This document shows, piece after piece, positions 38,771 through 51,600 of a stretch of DNA of 64,000 bases; the first letter of the stretch is position 1; every line of letters starts with the position of its first letter. The notes beneath the pieces were generated by a model. That model made no database searches. It had not been told where the DNA came from and saw only the letters and a list, made by a program, of their open reading frames with translations. This stretch comes from Phaseolus vulgaris (taxonomy: Eukaryota > Streptophyta > Magnoliopsida > Fabales > Fabaceae), in NCBI RefSeq assembly GCF_000499845.2, contig NC_023756.2, forward strand, positions 2,060,183 through 2,124,182, in the 5' to 3' direction. The position numbers and the translations under genes are program-made.

Positions 38771-39711
38771 AAATTATCTTTAGCTTCGACTCCTGATTAA
38801 TATAAAATTATACTAGATGTATCAAGAATAATAGATTTTACTAATAAAATTTAATTTATTCGAGTTTGGAAAACGGAATTTAGATTAAATAGATACTGAA
38901 AATATTTTAAAAAAAACTATAAATAGATTTGAAATATTTCATTTCTTCATTTATTATGAATTTCCACTTTACAGTTTTACTTCACCTCTTATTCCTTGTG
39001 TTCCTTTACCAATCGAGTCTTCCACCAATCCTTTTTAACTACCTTCTTTGCTTAAAAACTATCTTATTTCTATGATTCTAGATTGTCCAAACAATCGTTA
39101 ACCATACTGTTTTTCATGCTTTATTTTATTTTTCGTTCAGATCTGTGAGATAAAAAAAATTAGGAAGTTCTTAATTAGATTTTCATGTGTGTTGTATTTT
39201 CTAGTTCGACCTGATATAGTTCACACAGATAATTAGTCTATATATAAAGTTAACCTTAAACACCCTCCAATCCCATGTTATGATTCTAGGTAGTAATACT
39301 TAGTAGTTTTCATGTAATGCAAATTGAATTATTATTGAAAATATTACACTAATTATATGGTATAATGAAAAAATGTTGTGTTGTAATGGAGTGAAAAACC
39401 AGTTTTACATTATCTAAAAAAACTTATTCTTTTAGTAGGAAATTTTGTATTTACGTTGTATTAATATAGTATAAGAGTAATTTAGAATATAAAATAGTTA
39501 ATAAGTAAAATTTTAGTAATTAATATTAGATACTAATTTAAAAATTATCTTATAAATTTTTTATTAGTAATTAAAAATACCGATCATTTTTTATTTTATA
39601 AAATAATATTTAATTTAATAAATATAATAATTAATTGTTTTTTCTAAAATTATTTATTATTTAATAATTTAAAAAAAAACATCATAAATTTCATAATATA
39701 GTATGACATGG

Positions 39712-39713
<2 letters not shown>

Positions 39714-39743
<30 letters not shown>
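39714..39743. repeat. (AT)n microsatellite
   Basis: About 15 uninterrupted AT repeats. Confidence 0.95.
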
Positions 39744-39747
<4 letters not shown>

Positions 39748-41099
39748 TGTAATTTCTCTTAATGACTTTTTTGTTTTGGTTACTTTATGAATGTTTTCCA
39801 ATAATGAGATTTTGAATGCATTGTATACATTGCATACACCCCATGGGTTATGTTATGTACATAATAAGGACGTGGGATGCCACCTTATCCAAATACAATT
39901 CTCCATTTTTTAGTTATGTTGCTATCATGCATGGAACTTGGTTACCCACTCTTTCTTTTTCATTCATTATCTCAAATAAAAAAATATAAAATAATTTTAG
40001 TTTTCTTGAATTTTTATTTTCAATTAAACTTATTCACTAAATCAGGCTAAATTACATTTTTGTCTTTTATTTTTTCATAAATTTCAATTTATTTTTATTT
40101 TTTAAGAAGTTAATTTTGATAAGTCTTCTTTTTACATTTGGGTCAATTAGTCATTTTATAATATAGGATTTTCAAAATCTAAAAATATATTTTGAAAAAG
40201 AATTTTCAAATTTTCAAAATATGTTTAAAAAAATCTAAACCCAGAAATATATTCTGAAAACGGGATTCTAATTTTTTTTTATCCACACCCTTTTTATTTA
40301 AGGTCATTTTTGTTATTTCATAAAGACATTTTCATAAATTTAGTGATAAATTGAATTATGGTTGGGAAAAAATTTGCCTTATTATTATTACTTTAAACCA
40401 CCAAATTGATATAAAATGAATAAATAAAAAATAAAGGGAAAGTTATGAATAAGATAAAAGAAGAAAAATATAATATAAGAAGTAAATTATTAAGATATGA
40501 GAAGAATATGGGTTCAATGGATGAGGGTGGTGTTTTGGAAAGTTAAAGAAATGAAGATGTATTTAAATGGTTGTTAAGTGTTGTTCCCTGCAAATTTATG
40601 TCACTGCTTCATCTTTTGAGTACAACACCACTTAAATATACCTGTTAAACACATTAATATATGTTAGGGTTTCCATCACCACGTGCTTTATCTACATAAT
40701 CCACATTTTCTGAATAAAATATCTTAATTTAAATTTCATGGATAGAAAAATATAATTATAATGTAAATTTTCACCAAAAATAACAAATTAAATTTGGGAA
40801 GTGCATGACCCACCCATAAAACTAGTAAATAGTTCGTTATACATGTTTTATTTTAGTGAAATTGTAATTATATTTTTTAAGGATATTATACTATAATGTT
40901 TTATATATGAGCTCCAATAATAAATATTTTGTTACAATTATTTTTAGATACATGCTTTATTTGAGTGAAAGGGTATTTAAATCTTCTGAGAACATTATAT
41001 TCAAATTTATAAGTATAACAATGGTATTATAAAATCTTCTCCATAAGTATTATGAAATATTATGAAAGATAAATTAATATTTTTTTCATCACGAAACGT

Positions 41100-41640
41100 A
41101 TTTAATGTTCTTGTATGAATTGAGAATGTTTAGTCTTCAATATTACTCATACTCTTCAGTTTTTTTTATTGGTGTTTAATAAATTTTGGTTATCAACTTT
41201 GGATTGGAGTGATCGTACCTGCAAAAAGGTCTTTCAATGTTAAAATTAGTATTTGAAATTCGGTGATTGAGAATAATAACTATTACTAAATATGTACATT
41301 GACTTGTGATTGATCAAGCTATTTATAGACATGTGTTAGATTTTTGTGCTGATGAACTGAGATTAGCACGAATACTGTAAAAATTAGTTTAAGTGACTTT
41401 CATTTTAGGTTGTCTAAATCTTCTGGATCCCAATAGTTAAAGTACTATTTGACCTATATATCTTAAATCATCTCAGACACAACCACATGTAACACACTTA
41501 ACGCAATTAACACATTATGTATGAGAGTCTAATGAGTTTAACCATTACACCAAGCTATCGAGTTTGACGGATTTAAACTTTTAGAAATGAGAGTGATTTA
41601 GAATTGGATGGAAAAATAGTTAATTAGTGAAATTGGATGC
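41100..41640. other. Repeat-like non-coding block
   Basis: This stretch is less AT-rich than its surroundings and carries phrases such as gtgatcgtacctgcaaaaagg and ctggatcccaatag that look like parts of legume dispersed repeats. No terminal repeats, primer site or coding frame are seen, so its class is open. Confidence 0.3.
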
Positions 41641-42036
41641 ATTGTTGAAGAAGCCCCCACCATGTGAATGACAACGGAAAGCACTTGGGTTTGAAGTGTG
41701 TAGTTGGATCTTCCATTCATAGTTTAATTACAGACACTGTTTATGATGCGTTGGAGATGTTGGCTCTGTTCAGACCAAAGGGGAATTTCCAAATTTCAAC
41801 AACAAACACAACCATGTGCCCAACCATTTTCATTCCACTTCCTAACCCATTTTCATTTCATTCATGTACAAAACTATAACTCCTAGATCTTTTTTTATCA
41901 CAACCATTTCTTTCTATGCCAAAAATTCATAAACCAAAACACACAAAAGGAAAATAAACAACGGTTTCTTCTTCAAAAAGGGTAATGTTTTTTCCACCAT
42001 TTTTTAGACTAAATTATGATTTTTTTTCTCTTTTAC

Positions 42037-42400
42037 TGTTAAGAAGTGGGCTTTTAAGCCTAACTCAACCCCATAAAACCGATTCATGGGGTGAGGGTAT
42101 ACGATGAAATGTCTTAATCTCTAGTCGATGTGGAATCTCCAACACACCCCCTCACGCCGAGACTACCAACTTGTGCGTGGAGATATATGTTATGGGTGGT
42201 CCGATAACGGTCCGATGAGGGGTGGCCTGATAAACCCAACAAATATTCGCTAGGATAGACTCGAAATGACTCTAATACCATGTTAAGAAGTGAATTTTAA
42301 GCCGAACTCAACCCCATAAAACCTGCTCATGGGATGAGGGTTGCACCCACTTTTATACGATGAAATGTCATAATCTCTAGTCAATGTGGGATCTTCAACA
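42037..42400 (-). mobile_element. Complete TRIM (miniature LTR) element with target-site duplication
   Basis: In minus orientation: 5' terminal repeat 42400-42281 (120 bp, TGTTGAAG...TTAACA), primer-binding site TGGTATTAGAGTCA (42280-42267) directly adjacent, an internal region of about 110 bp, a purine tract GTGAGGGGGTG (about 42155-42145), and a 3' terminal repeat 42144-42037 (108 bp, TGTTGGAG...TTAACA). A perfect 5-bp duplication, tttac, flanks it (42032-42036 and 42401-42405). The repeats differ by substitutions and a gap of about 12 bp (the 3' copy lacks a ttgcacccactt-like piece). No protein is encoded, so it must have been mobilised by another element's enzymes. It is the same family as the decayed copy at 24602-24912. 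Confidence 0.92.
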
Positions 42401-42409
42401 TTTACCATG

Positions 42410-43670
42410 ATGTAATAAAAGGTTCCATTATAATTAATTTTGTCCACAAAATTAACTAACTATTTTTAATGAGGTTTTTTGAGTTTTATATACATGTTAT
42501 TCTTCATTCGGTTCACTAACTTGAATTTGGAAACAAAAATTCATACAATTGAAAGCAATGCACTAAGTTGGTAATTCTTAAAGGCACCAAAAGAAATGTA
42601 ATGACTTTTTTTTTCTGTTCATTTGATACAAACTTTTGTGACATGACAAAAGTAGGTTTGATATTCTGGCTTTTTGAGTTTTCAAGTGATGATGCTTTTG
42701 GGATCTTAAACATGGCCTAAGAAAGCCATTTAAAATTTCAGTGCAACCATGATTTCCACATGGAACTCAAATATTTGATGTTCAACTTCATATTTTGTTG
42801 AGAAATTGGAGCATGGTTCTTGCTAAACCAAGCTATTCTCTTCTCTTTTCATGGTCATAAAATGCACAAAAAGTTACCTTGCGACTAACATCTTAAAGAT
42901 GAAAGATGGTAAGAAAAAAAGATATTGCTTCATCCTATAATTTTAAATCATGTGGAGTTTAATTTTTAATAAAAAAATATTTATTTTTTCAATTATAATT
43001 TAATATAAGATTCTCAACATGTTAACGTTCTTTCATGAATTACAGGCCATAAATTAATTTTTAAAATTGAATACTCGCGATTAATAGATATTATACTTAT
43101 TTATATATGTATTCCCTTTTATTTTTAGTTCAAAAAATATTAAATGTAAAAAAAAAACTTTATGATTTTCCATCACCTTATCATATCTATTTAGAATTCA
43201 ATTGGGAGAATCAAATAATTTATCAAGTGGATTGCTTAATTTTGGCTCTATTATAAACCAATTGTCACACACAATTATTTGTTCATGTAAAATGTTTGAA
43301 CTATATATAATTGCATTTTGAATACAGAATTAGTTAAACTTATAACAATTTTAAATCAATTGAAGAGGTGTAAAAAAGTTTGCACGTATTTTTAAAAAAC
43401 ATTGACATGTTTTTCTTTTCAGAAAATAAACAAGATTGAAGAAAAGTAAATAAACTGTGAAAATATATAATTGCATTTTGAATATATATTTTTTTAATAA
43501 TATTTTTTTGATGTAGTCACAAATAATTGTTAATTTTTTAATAATATTTTTTTATACAGTAAAAAATAATTGTTAATTGAGATATCTAGTTTCATAAGAA
43601 AAATAAGAAAAAAAAATGAACATGGGTAAGAAAAACCGTAATAAAGGGCAATTTGGTCTTTTAACAAGGA
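42410..43670. other. Intergenic upstream of the HD-Zip gene
   Basis: No gene is supported. Near 43490-43580 a roughly 44-bp AT-rich piece (ttttttaataatatttttt ... aataattgttaa) is repeated twice. Confidence 0.6.
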
Positions 43671-43679
43671 AGAAAGCAC

Positions 43680-43686
43680 TATAAAG
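43680..43686 (+). promoter_or_regulatory. Likely TATA box of the HD-Zip gene
   Basis: TATAAAG lies about 495 bp before the start codon. Transcription would begin near 43710 and give a leader of about 465 nt, long enough to hold the upstream ORF at 43896-43985. Confidence 0.5.
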
Positions 43687-43895
43687 TGCAGTGGCCATGG
43701 TTCGAACAACTTTAGTCGCAGAAGACACTCACAAACACAGTGCGTTGACGATACACAGAAACACGAAACAGAGGTTCGCCGGAAAATATTTCTCCGGTGA
43801 CTCCGACGAAGGTCTTTGCGGCGGTGGTTTTTGGTGGAGCCGAAACTGAGGCCGGAAAAGGACGAACTCGGGTGGTGGGTAGGATCTGGCGGTGT

Positions 43896-43985
43896 ATGAT
43901 GGGATCTTGCATATGCCCGTTGGAGACTCCGGCGAGGTTGCTTTGGACCACAAGCTTCTTCCGTCATAAGCTTATGATCTTCTAA
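43896..43985 (+). CDS. Upstream ORF in the HD-Zip leader, 29 codons
   Basis: Two consecutive ATGs open a frame beginning MMGSCICPLETPARLLW and ending FFRHKLMIF before TAA, 189 nt before the main start codon. The frame is also open further upstream (to an ATG at 43797), but the double ATG is the natural start of a leader peptide. In Arabidopsis the ATHB-1 (HAT5) mRNA is known to carry a conserved repressive uORF (CPuORF group 33) that lowers translation in aerial tissue by stalling ribosomes. Position, size and host gene agree with that system. The homology itself I infer and have not aligned. Confidence 0.65.
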   Translation: MMGSCICPLETPARLLWTTSFFRHKLMIF

Positions 43986-44174
43986 TAATTCCCACACAAA
44001 AGCAAAAACTCAACAACAACAACGACCCTTATAAAAATTCTCAAACAAGATTCTAGTAAAACAGAGTAAACGCAAAGAACAAACACAAACACACAAAACA
44101 ACACACACTTTTAAGTACTAATCTCTTTCTCTCACTGGAAATTGTCTCCGGCGGTGGTGAGTGACTGAAGTGCC

Positions 44175-46728
44175 ATGGAGTCTGGACGGCTTTTCTTTGA
44201 TGCCTGTGCTTCTCGCGGGAACACCAACATGCTCTTCCTCGGTAACACTGAACTTGCTTTCCGAGGTCATTTTCTTTCTCTCCTTGCTCTTGATTTGGTC
44301 TTCTTAGTTTTCTGTTGATACCCTTTTGTGTATTGAAAATTTGGATTTGAATGGTATGTTGTGGAGTAGTTTTTGTTTGTTATGGCTTACTTTTTCACAA
44401 GTACTTTGGTGTTGTTCTTCCTTCAAAAATGGAATTTTGCCTCATCAATTTATGTTGACCTTCAATATGGCTCATTATTAAGGAGATTTTCAAAGCAATT
44501 GAACTTTTTACCTCCATAGTTTATGTTGGTTTTTAGTATAAATCATCATTGCATAAATTATTATCAGGGTGAGACTTTAACTTTGATTGAAGAAAAGTAT
44601 TAAAAAAACCATCTAAAGAAACCGCCTCCAAGTTTTGTGCTTCTAAAATTGATGTGTTTGGTTGCTGGGGAGTTAGGAACAGAAAGATGGTTCTGGTTAA
44701 AGAAAAACTAAAGCTTAAAAAAGGCATGGTTGGATTTGGGTTTGTGATAAATGAAGCAACTTGATTGTGTATCAAAATTGGGGTGTGAGAGTGACAGATA
44801 AAGAATTTAAATTTAAATTTTTACTGTGTGTCTGGATTATTATGTTGTGGCATGGGTGGTGTCTTGAGACATGAAAGAGAGTTAATTGATGGGGTTTTGG
44901 TTTTGGTTTTGGGATTGAAATGGAAGCAGGGAGATCGATGATGAGCTTGGAGGAAGCCTCAAAGAGGCGACCTTTCTTCACCTCACCAGATGAACTGTAT
45001 GATGAGGAGTATTATGAGAAACAGATGCCGGAGAAGAAGCATCGCCTCAGTTCTGAACAGGTTGGCCGGTGGCTTCAAATTTGAATGAACTGCTATTTGT
45101 TGTTGTTGTTTTGATCACCTATTTGAAATTGAAAACAGTTGTTGTAATGAATAGCTTGAAATATGAATGAATTATTTTGAGTTTGGCTTCTAAATAAAAA
45201 GGTGGTTGGCTTTAAAGAGAAATTCCATTTTGAAGCTATAAAGTGATTGATTTTGAAACCATTTCTGATTATTAGTAGTAAATCAAGACAACTTTCCTTG
45301 AGTTGAATGCTTGGTGGTGTTATTAATTTACTGATGGATCTGATGAGAGAGATAATGTTTTAGGCTTTTAGTTGCTTGGTTTTTTAGATTAATATATATT
45401 GTTGCATCCAAAGATTCCTGTGATAGTTTGCCATCAATATTATAATGTTGTGACACTCTTGTGTGATTGATGGTTAGGTCCATCTGTTGGAGAAGAGCTT
45501 TGAGGAAGAGAACAAACTGGAGCCTGAGAGGAAGACCCAGTTGGCCAAGATGCTGGGATTGCAACCAAGGCAGGTGGCTGTGTGGTTTCAGAACCGCAGG
45601 GCTCGATGGAAGACCAAACAGCTTGAAAGGGATTTTGATGTTCTCAAGTCCTCATACGATACCCTACTTTCATCCTATGATTCACTTATGAAGGATAATG
45701 AGAAACTCAAATCTGAGGTACATTTATACATTTATAAAATATTGGAAAAGTGGTAAAATCATTGGATCTAGGCAACAGGGTTTTTGAGATTTTTTTTTTC
45801 CATTTAGATTTAGTTGCTCATGTATGCAATTTGAGAAGTGGTGAATGATGCAGTGGTTACTTACAGCTATGGTGGATGTGTGATGAAATATTGGGTGAAT
45901 AGAGTAGAATAGAATATAAATTGTCTGTCAACAGTTGTGGGGGGTGTATAGGATAGAATTAGTGCCTTCACAATCAGAAGTCCATAAGAGTATAGCATAG
46001 GGAAACAAGTCGACACTTAACATAGAAGATGATTGGTAGCTATCCAGAAAGGGCCCTACACATGAGATTCGACACTATAATAATCACAAACTACCAAGAG
46101 TAGCATCTGTTCTGAACCCCACCTCGTTTGCAAAGAAGCCACTTTCAAAGTAACTATGCGAATATACCTTTATATATTTCTCAAAATATGCTTTAAGACC
46201 CCCTTTTGTGAAAGGGACTGATGAACTTTAAGAAAAAAAGGAGTATGCAAGCTAGGCCATAAACTAATTAACAAGTGGATTTTTTTTTAAGTGTGGTCGA
46301 TTGAATATCTTAATGATATGTTGACTATTCCGCAGGTGGTATCCTTAAATGAGAAGCTTCAAGATCAAGCTAAAGAGGTTCCTGAGGAACCATTCTATGA
46401 CAAGAAAGTTGATCCACTTCCAGTAGAAGATATAGCTACAATTTTCAGCACAAGGGTGGAGGACCACCAGAGCAGTGGGTCTGTTGGAAGTGCAGTGGTG
46501 GATGAGGGTAGTCCACAGCTGGTCGTTGACAGTGTTGATTCATACTTACCAGCCGACAACCCTGGTGGATGTGTGGGCCCTGTTGAAAGAATTCAGTCAG
46601 AGGAGGAGGATGGGAGTGATGATGGGAGGAGTTACATGGATGTGTTTGTGGTATCTGAAACTGAGAACCAAAACCATGAGGAAGGAGAGGCATTGGTTTG
46701 GTGGACCAATATGTATTATGTTGAATAA
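44175..46728 (+). CDS. HAT5: HD-Zip class I transcription factor, ATHB-1/HAT5 type, 284 aa
   Basis: Nuclear homeodomain-leucine zipper protein that binds CAATNATTG-like sites as a dimer (family knowledge). Exons: 44175-44265, 44930-45060, 45478-45717, 46336-46728. All introns are GT-AG and the phases fit. The N terminus ([10 protein letters not shown]..., [15 protein letters not shown]) is the ATHB-1/HAT5 signature. The homeodomain spans about residues 66-120, with the recognition helix [13 protein letters not shown]. The zipper follows at once, with leucines at 123, 130, 137, 144, 151 and 158. The acidic tail ends in [13 protein letters not shown], the tryptophan-containing activation motif of class I proteins. 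The start codon context (gccATGG) is strong. The gene converges with the MBD9 gene, and an upstream ORF probably controls its translation. It appears intact. Confidence 0.95.
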
Positions 46729-46888
46729 ATGATAATGCAGCAGCAGCAGTCATATGAAATTAGATGCATAATTAAGAGAAGGTAATAATAATATTGAATA
46801 ATTAGATGTATGGTGTGGGCAAGGAAGAAAAGGTAAACGCCCAGGTGGCTTGGACCTCTAGGAGTTGGAGTGTCCTCAAGCCAAGTTT

Positions 46889-46898
46889 AATAAATAAA
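46889..46898 (+). promoter_or_regulatory. Polyadenylation signal of the HD-Zip gene
   Basis: Overlapping AATAAATAAA, 160 bp after the stop codon, fits a plant near-upstream element. Confidence 0.6.
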
Positions 46899-46899
46899 G

Positions 46900-48616
46900 T
46901 CTAGTAGTAATTTGGTCAATGGTGTCAAATGTTGGTTAATGGTTGTACTTCCAAACTACAGTAAGATTATTTCATGTTCAAGTATTAAAACATAGTTAAT
47001 TAGTAAGTCCATAGATTGTAAGTTGTCCTTCTTTTTACCCTCCTGAATCCTCAATTTTTGAAAACCATTTGGATAAGATAATCCAGAACCACGTCCACAA
47101 AAAGTGGCAAAGCACACACACTGTCCACTTTTCATATAATAATATTATTTTCACACCCTAATCATGATAAGCAATGTGTATATTTACTAATATTATCATC
47201 AACTTCATGTGTTCAAAGCATAGACAACAAAGTGTTCAAAAAGGTAGCGAGGTATGGATGAGATTTTTTTAACAAAAATCTTTTATAAATAAAAAAACAC
47301 AATCTAATCAAACACCATCCAGAGTCAAATCTTCTGGTTGAGACTGGAGACTTGGAATTAACTAAAAAAACTACATGGATCAACTTCAATTTCTCACTAG
47401 TCACTATGAATTTTTGGAAGATACAATGGAGGCTTCCAGCACTAAATTTGCAGAAAGTAACAATAAATACATATTACTTAATTACAAAGAAATATCATGA
47501 TTAACAAGAACTCAAACTGATCTAAAGATCACCATCAAGCAAACAATGATTATCAGAAATCACTCAATTTACCTCACCAACACACCCAAGTTGGTATCCA
47601 TAATTTGGTATAACGGACACAGTAACCACGTTATGCAAGTGGGATCCAGCTTCCTCCACCCCACAATTGTCATTGACACCTCCCTAATGAGGGAATGGAC
47701 TTTCTGTTTCTGAAATGTGAATCAGAATACATGGAAGATGTCACAAGTAATTGAGGGATATAGATAGAAAAATCCATGCTAGTGCTACCTCGGCACGTGC
47801 AATGCACATGACGTAATACTACCACAAATCATTAACAACCAGACATCCCACGGCAATGCTATAACGATTTAATACTTAATTTTGATGCTAAAACAGTGAA
47901 GGAGGGGTCAAATATTAGTGTATATATATACATTAACCCCAAGACATGACTAGAAAATTATGGGAATTAAGCAAATAAAAAAATCAAGGAGATCACGCAC
48001 GACGCAAGCACAAAGCAGATGGAAAAAAAGCTTTGATTCCAATAATTTCCCCTGCATTCTAACACATCTGCAGATGCCCAGGAACAAAATCAAGGGCATG
48101 CGTGTGCAGGACCTTTGGTGGGGTGGGGTGAGAGAAAAAGTATAAAGAATGAAATATTGCCTACAACTGCTCAACTTAACATTTTCTGACTTCTTTCCCA
48201 TCCTTTTCCTTTTTACTACTTTCCTCCTATTCCTTTACAATAATTCCATTTGTATACATATATGGATCAGACTCTGCTAGAAAAATGAAAATTGGTTCTT
48301 CTCGCTATGGAGCAGCCAACCGGACATCTGCAGAGAAATATAATTTCAAAATTGGACGCATCCTTACAATTCCCTCATACTGGTGCCCTCACTGAAAGCA
48401 GATAATGCTACAAATTCTGCTTAGCCAAAAACCAGGCATCCGAGTTAGCAGGTCAGCTTTACCTATATGTACAAGCAGGCAAGAGACACCAGCAGCTGTG
48501 GCTACCCCATTTTATAGTCTTAGGTTTGCCCAATGAACCAGTCATACCGGTGGATGATCACATCACACCACAGAAGACTGACCAGATATCTGATTTTCTG
48601 AAATACAAGTATAAGA
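46900..48616. other. Convergent intergenic region and MBD9 3' UTR
   Basis: The HD-Zip and MBD9 genes run toward each other here. The stretch is not repetitive and has no supported frame. The MBD9 3' UTR should occupy the right part, just below 48617. Confidence 0.6.
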
Positions 48617-51600
48617 TCAACCATCTGATTCCTTCCTTTTCCTGTTTGACTTCCGATTTCCTTTGGATTTCTCTGTATCCACATTCATTGGTGGTCTCGT
48701 TTCTGCTGTGCCAGAAGGTTCAGAGCTGTCAGTAAAAGTTGAATTGGGCGTTTTCTCGTATATAATGGCTAAATCAAGAGAGTATAAGCGAAGGGCAAGG
48801 GAAGGCAAAGTAGAAGTTTTGGCAGCAGCTGAAAATGATGACCAGTACCACCAGTCATTCCTCAAGTACTCCGTCTTAATCATATCTTCCAGGGTAAATG
48901 TCGCCTGAATCATCTGAAAAAAAGGAAGGAACCTCAATTAACAAACATAAATTCACATGATCACTAACCACTTGAAAGAGAAATATAGTATAAAAGATGT
49001 TCACGAAATTCATTTACATTAAACAGCTGTTTTTCACTGATATCGCAGTTAGAGCAAAGTGGCATTATTAAGTCCACAAATTGTTTTCAAGAATAAAAAA
49101 GCATCTCGGTAAAGTAAGTTGCAGTACAGAAACAAAGAATGAGAAACATGTGGAGTTGGCAATGCCTGTTAATGGAGAACTGTGTGCTAGAGCCGCAGAA
49201 ATAAGACAAACCTCATATATAGTCTCTGCAGATTTCACAAATGCACGCCAAGCCTGTCTTCTCTCAGACTCAGCCTTTGATGGTCTCAGAGCAGATGCCG
49301 GGAGTGCAGCATCCATATCAAGCAGATTAATCTTCAGTTGCCTCAAAATGTGAGAAACCTTTCCAACTAATGGTTTCAATGACGACAAAGGAACCACACA
49401 GCAGCCATCGACTCCCATATCTGAAGCAGGACCACAAAAAGAGAATTTCCCATCTCTTTGTTCTCCCGAGGATGATTTATTGGATTTATTGATTTCATTG
49501 GCAGCTAACCTACCAGTAGAAATGCCTGAATTATGGTCAAGACATGCACCAGCTCCATCAGTGTTTCCCTGAGAACCACGGGTTTCCGTTGGTTTGGACA
49601 AAACACCTATAATGGCATCATCCTTTGGAGTTGAGAATCGTGTATACTCACTAACAAGAGGAGATACAGAAGGAACAAAGGATGGGATACCATCCGTTCC
49701 AATAAGACCTATTTCTTTGACAAGTTCCCTGTTGGATTCACTTGTCTCAAACTTGGAACATATATCTTCAAAATTAAATGGGCATGTGGATTCTTCATTT
49801 GAAAATTTAATCAATCTTGAGCTTAGCTTAGAACAACCACCAACTTTGGTTCCAGCTGTTTCCGCATCAGCTCTGAATTTCTCTCGTGAGGTATCACATC
49901 TTAAGTTTCCTTTTCCTTTACAAGATCCAATTTTGTTCCTATTCTTCTCTGCAACCGGAAGACCTGCATTACACTTGCCATCATTATGTCCATCAAATTC
50001 ACCATCACTTGAAACAGTTTTGTGACAATATGTGCAGTGTCTCCTATCGAACCATATGGGTTCTAGGCACTCACACCTAAACAACTTTTCATCATTAGTT
50101 GTTCTTGACTTTTTATTTTGCTTCCTTGACATCTCAATATCCCATTCGAAGAAGGGACCATATTTCTTTTCCAGCAAGGATGTCGCCTTTGTAACAAGAG
50201 AACTAGATACTGTTTTCTCTCTATTTATAGGCATAGAAATAGGTCCTCGGTCCTCAACCTGCTCTTCAGTCTGCGCATTAAGGAACTCTTGGAATCTTGA
50301 TCTTGGCCCCTGCATAATGGAATCTTTCAGTTCCCTTTCTTTAGGATCACTATCATCCAGCCAACCTAAGAGCTCTTCAATTTCAGCATCAGTTTCATAA
50401 GCAATCCATGGTGAACTATTGGCCAAAGCATTTCTAAGCTGAGAGGAATCCTTCTCAGATAGTGAAGAATGCTGCAGAACAGAAAACTTTTCCACATAGT
50501 CTCTGCTAAATGGTATTCCTCTTCCATGCAGCAGTGCAGCACTTGCATCAACAACTATTCGTGAACGTCCTCCAGGCAAAGTTGAAGCCCAATACAATCG
50601 ACCGATGGAATCAATGCCCAAAAACTCCCGACGAACAGAGAGCCTCAACAGCTGTGATACTACACTAGTTATGGAGTCCTGCAATACTGAAATATCACGC
50701 TTGATAGCGTTGAGCTCAAGGTGATAGGGTTCGGACTCATTCAAAGCAGTATGTGAAGCATCAACTGTCACCCCACCTTGCTGGCATGTCACAGGTGTAG
50801 ATATGTCCCTCCCCTCACATTTCTGGTGGTTACTCTGGGCATGAGCTGCTCCACCAGAACCATTTATTTCTTGAGACAAATTTGGTGATGGAAAAGATTT
50901 GGGGGATTTATCAGTTGATTGAGACTCCACAGCACCAGAGACATTTCTAAATTGTCCCTCTACATCTAAGGAATTCATATTTTGGCTATCAGAATCTGAG
51001 TTTGTCACGGACATGCTTTTATCTACACTATCAAACCTATACTTCTCCTTGGTGGTCTCTTCTGAAGGCAGGCTATCAACAAATACCCCAAAATTACTAG
51101 GATTGTCAACTGCAGTATGTGGCTGAACCAGACATTTACCAGTATTTGTTAATAAAGTAGTAACCCCTTCCCTAAGACCAACTTCTCCAGCAGTATTTAA
51201 TGAGAAAGTATCAATTTTAGCTGCTTTTGTAGATAAAATGTCCTCTCTAGTTTTCAGGTTTTTCCACTCTGCAGAATGTGCACGCAATTTCTGATGTAAC
51301 TCAGCTGACAACTCTGAACATTGCTCAAGGTGCTGGCGTATCATGGAAGAGTTAAGCAACTCATCACATAAAAATTTAAGAAGGAAAGTTCTCTGCAACC
51401 ATTTAAAATAAAAACTAATCAAACACAAACACATAAAAGAGTTCTACAGTTTCATAAATACATTATCAATCATAACTCAAGTTGCTAACCACACAGGGCA
51501 TTTTATGCTTCAAGAACTATGATAATGAGCTCAAAACAGAAAAAGGAGTGTAAAAACAATATTTTGATGGGAAACCTTTTATACACGTACAATAAAACGA

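Larger units (their letters stand above)
34120..41100. other. Gene-poor AT-rich stretch, about 7 kb
   Basis: No frame above 65 codons with any recognisable content, no RNA gene seen. It contains the small repeats listed separately and many A/T tracts, including a (TTAA)n run near 36610-36630. Confidence 0.65.

Noticed and set aside
41664..41879. 71-codon plus-strand frame
   Set aside because: Isolated, with no splice partners, no domain and a low-complexity end.
43530..43997. 155-codon minus-strand frame over the HD-Zip promoter
   Set aside because: A shadow of the GC-richer leader region; its C-terminal part is A/T-derived. The plus-strand leader ORF explains the region better.
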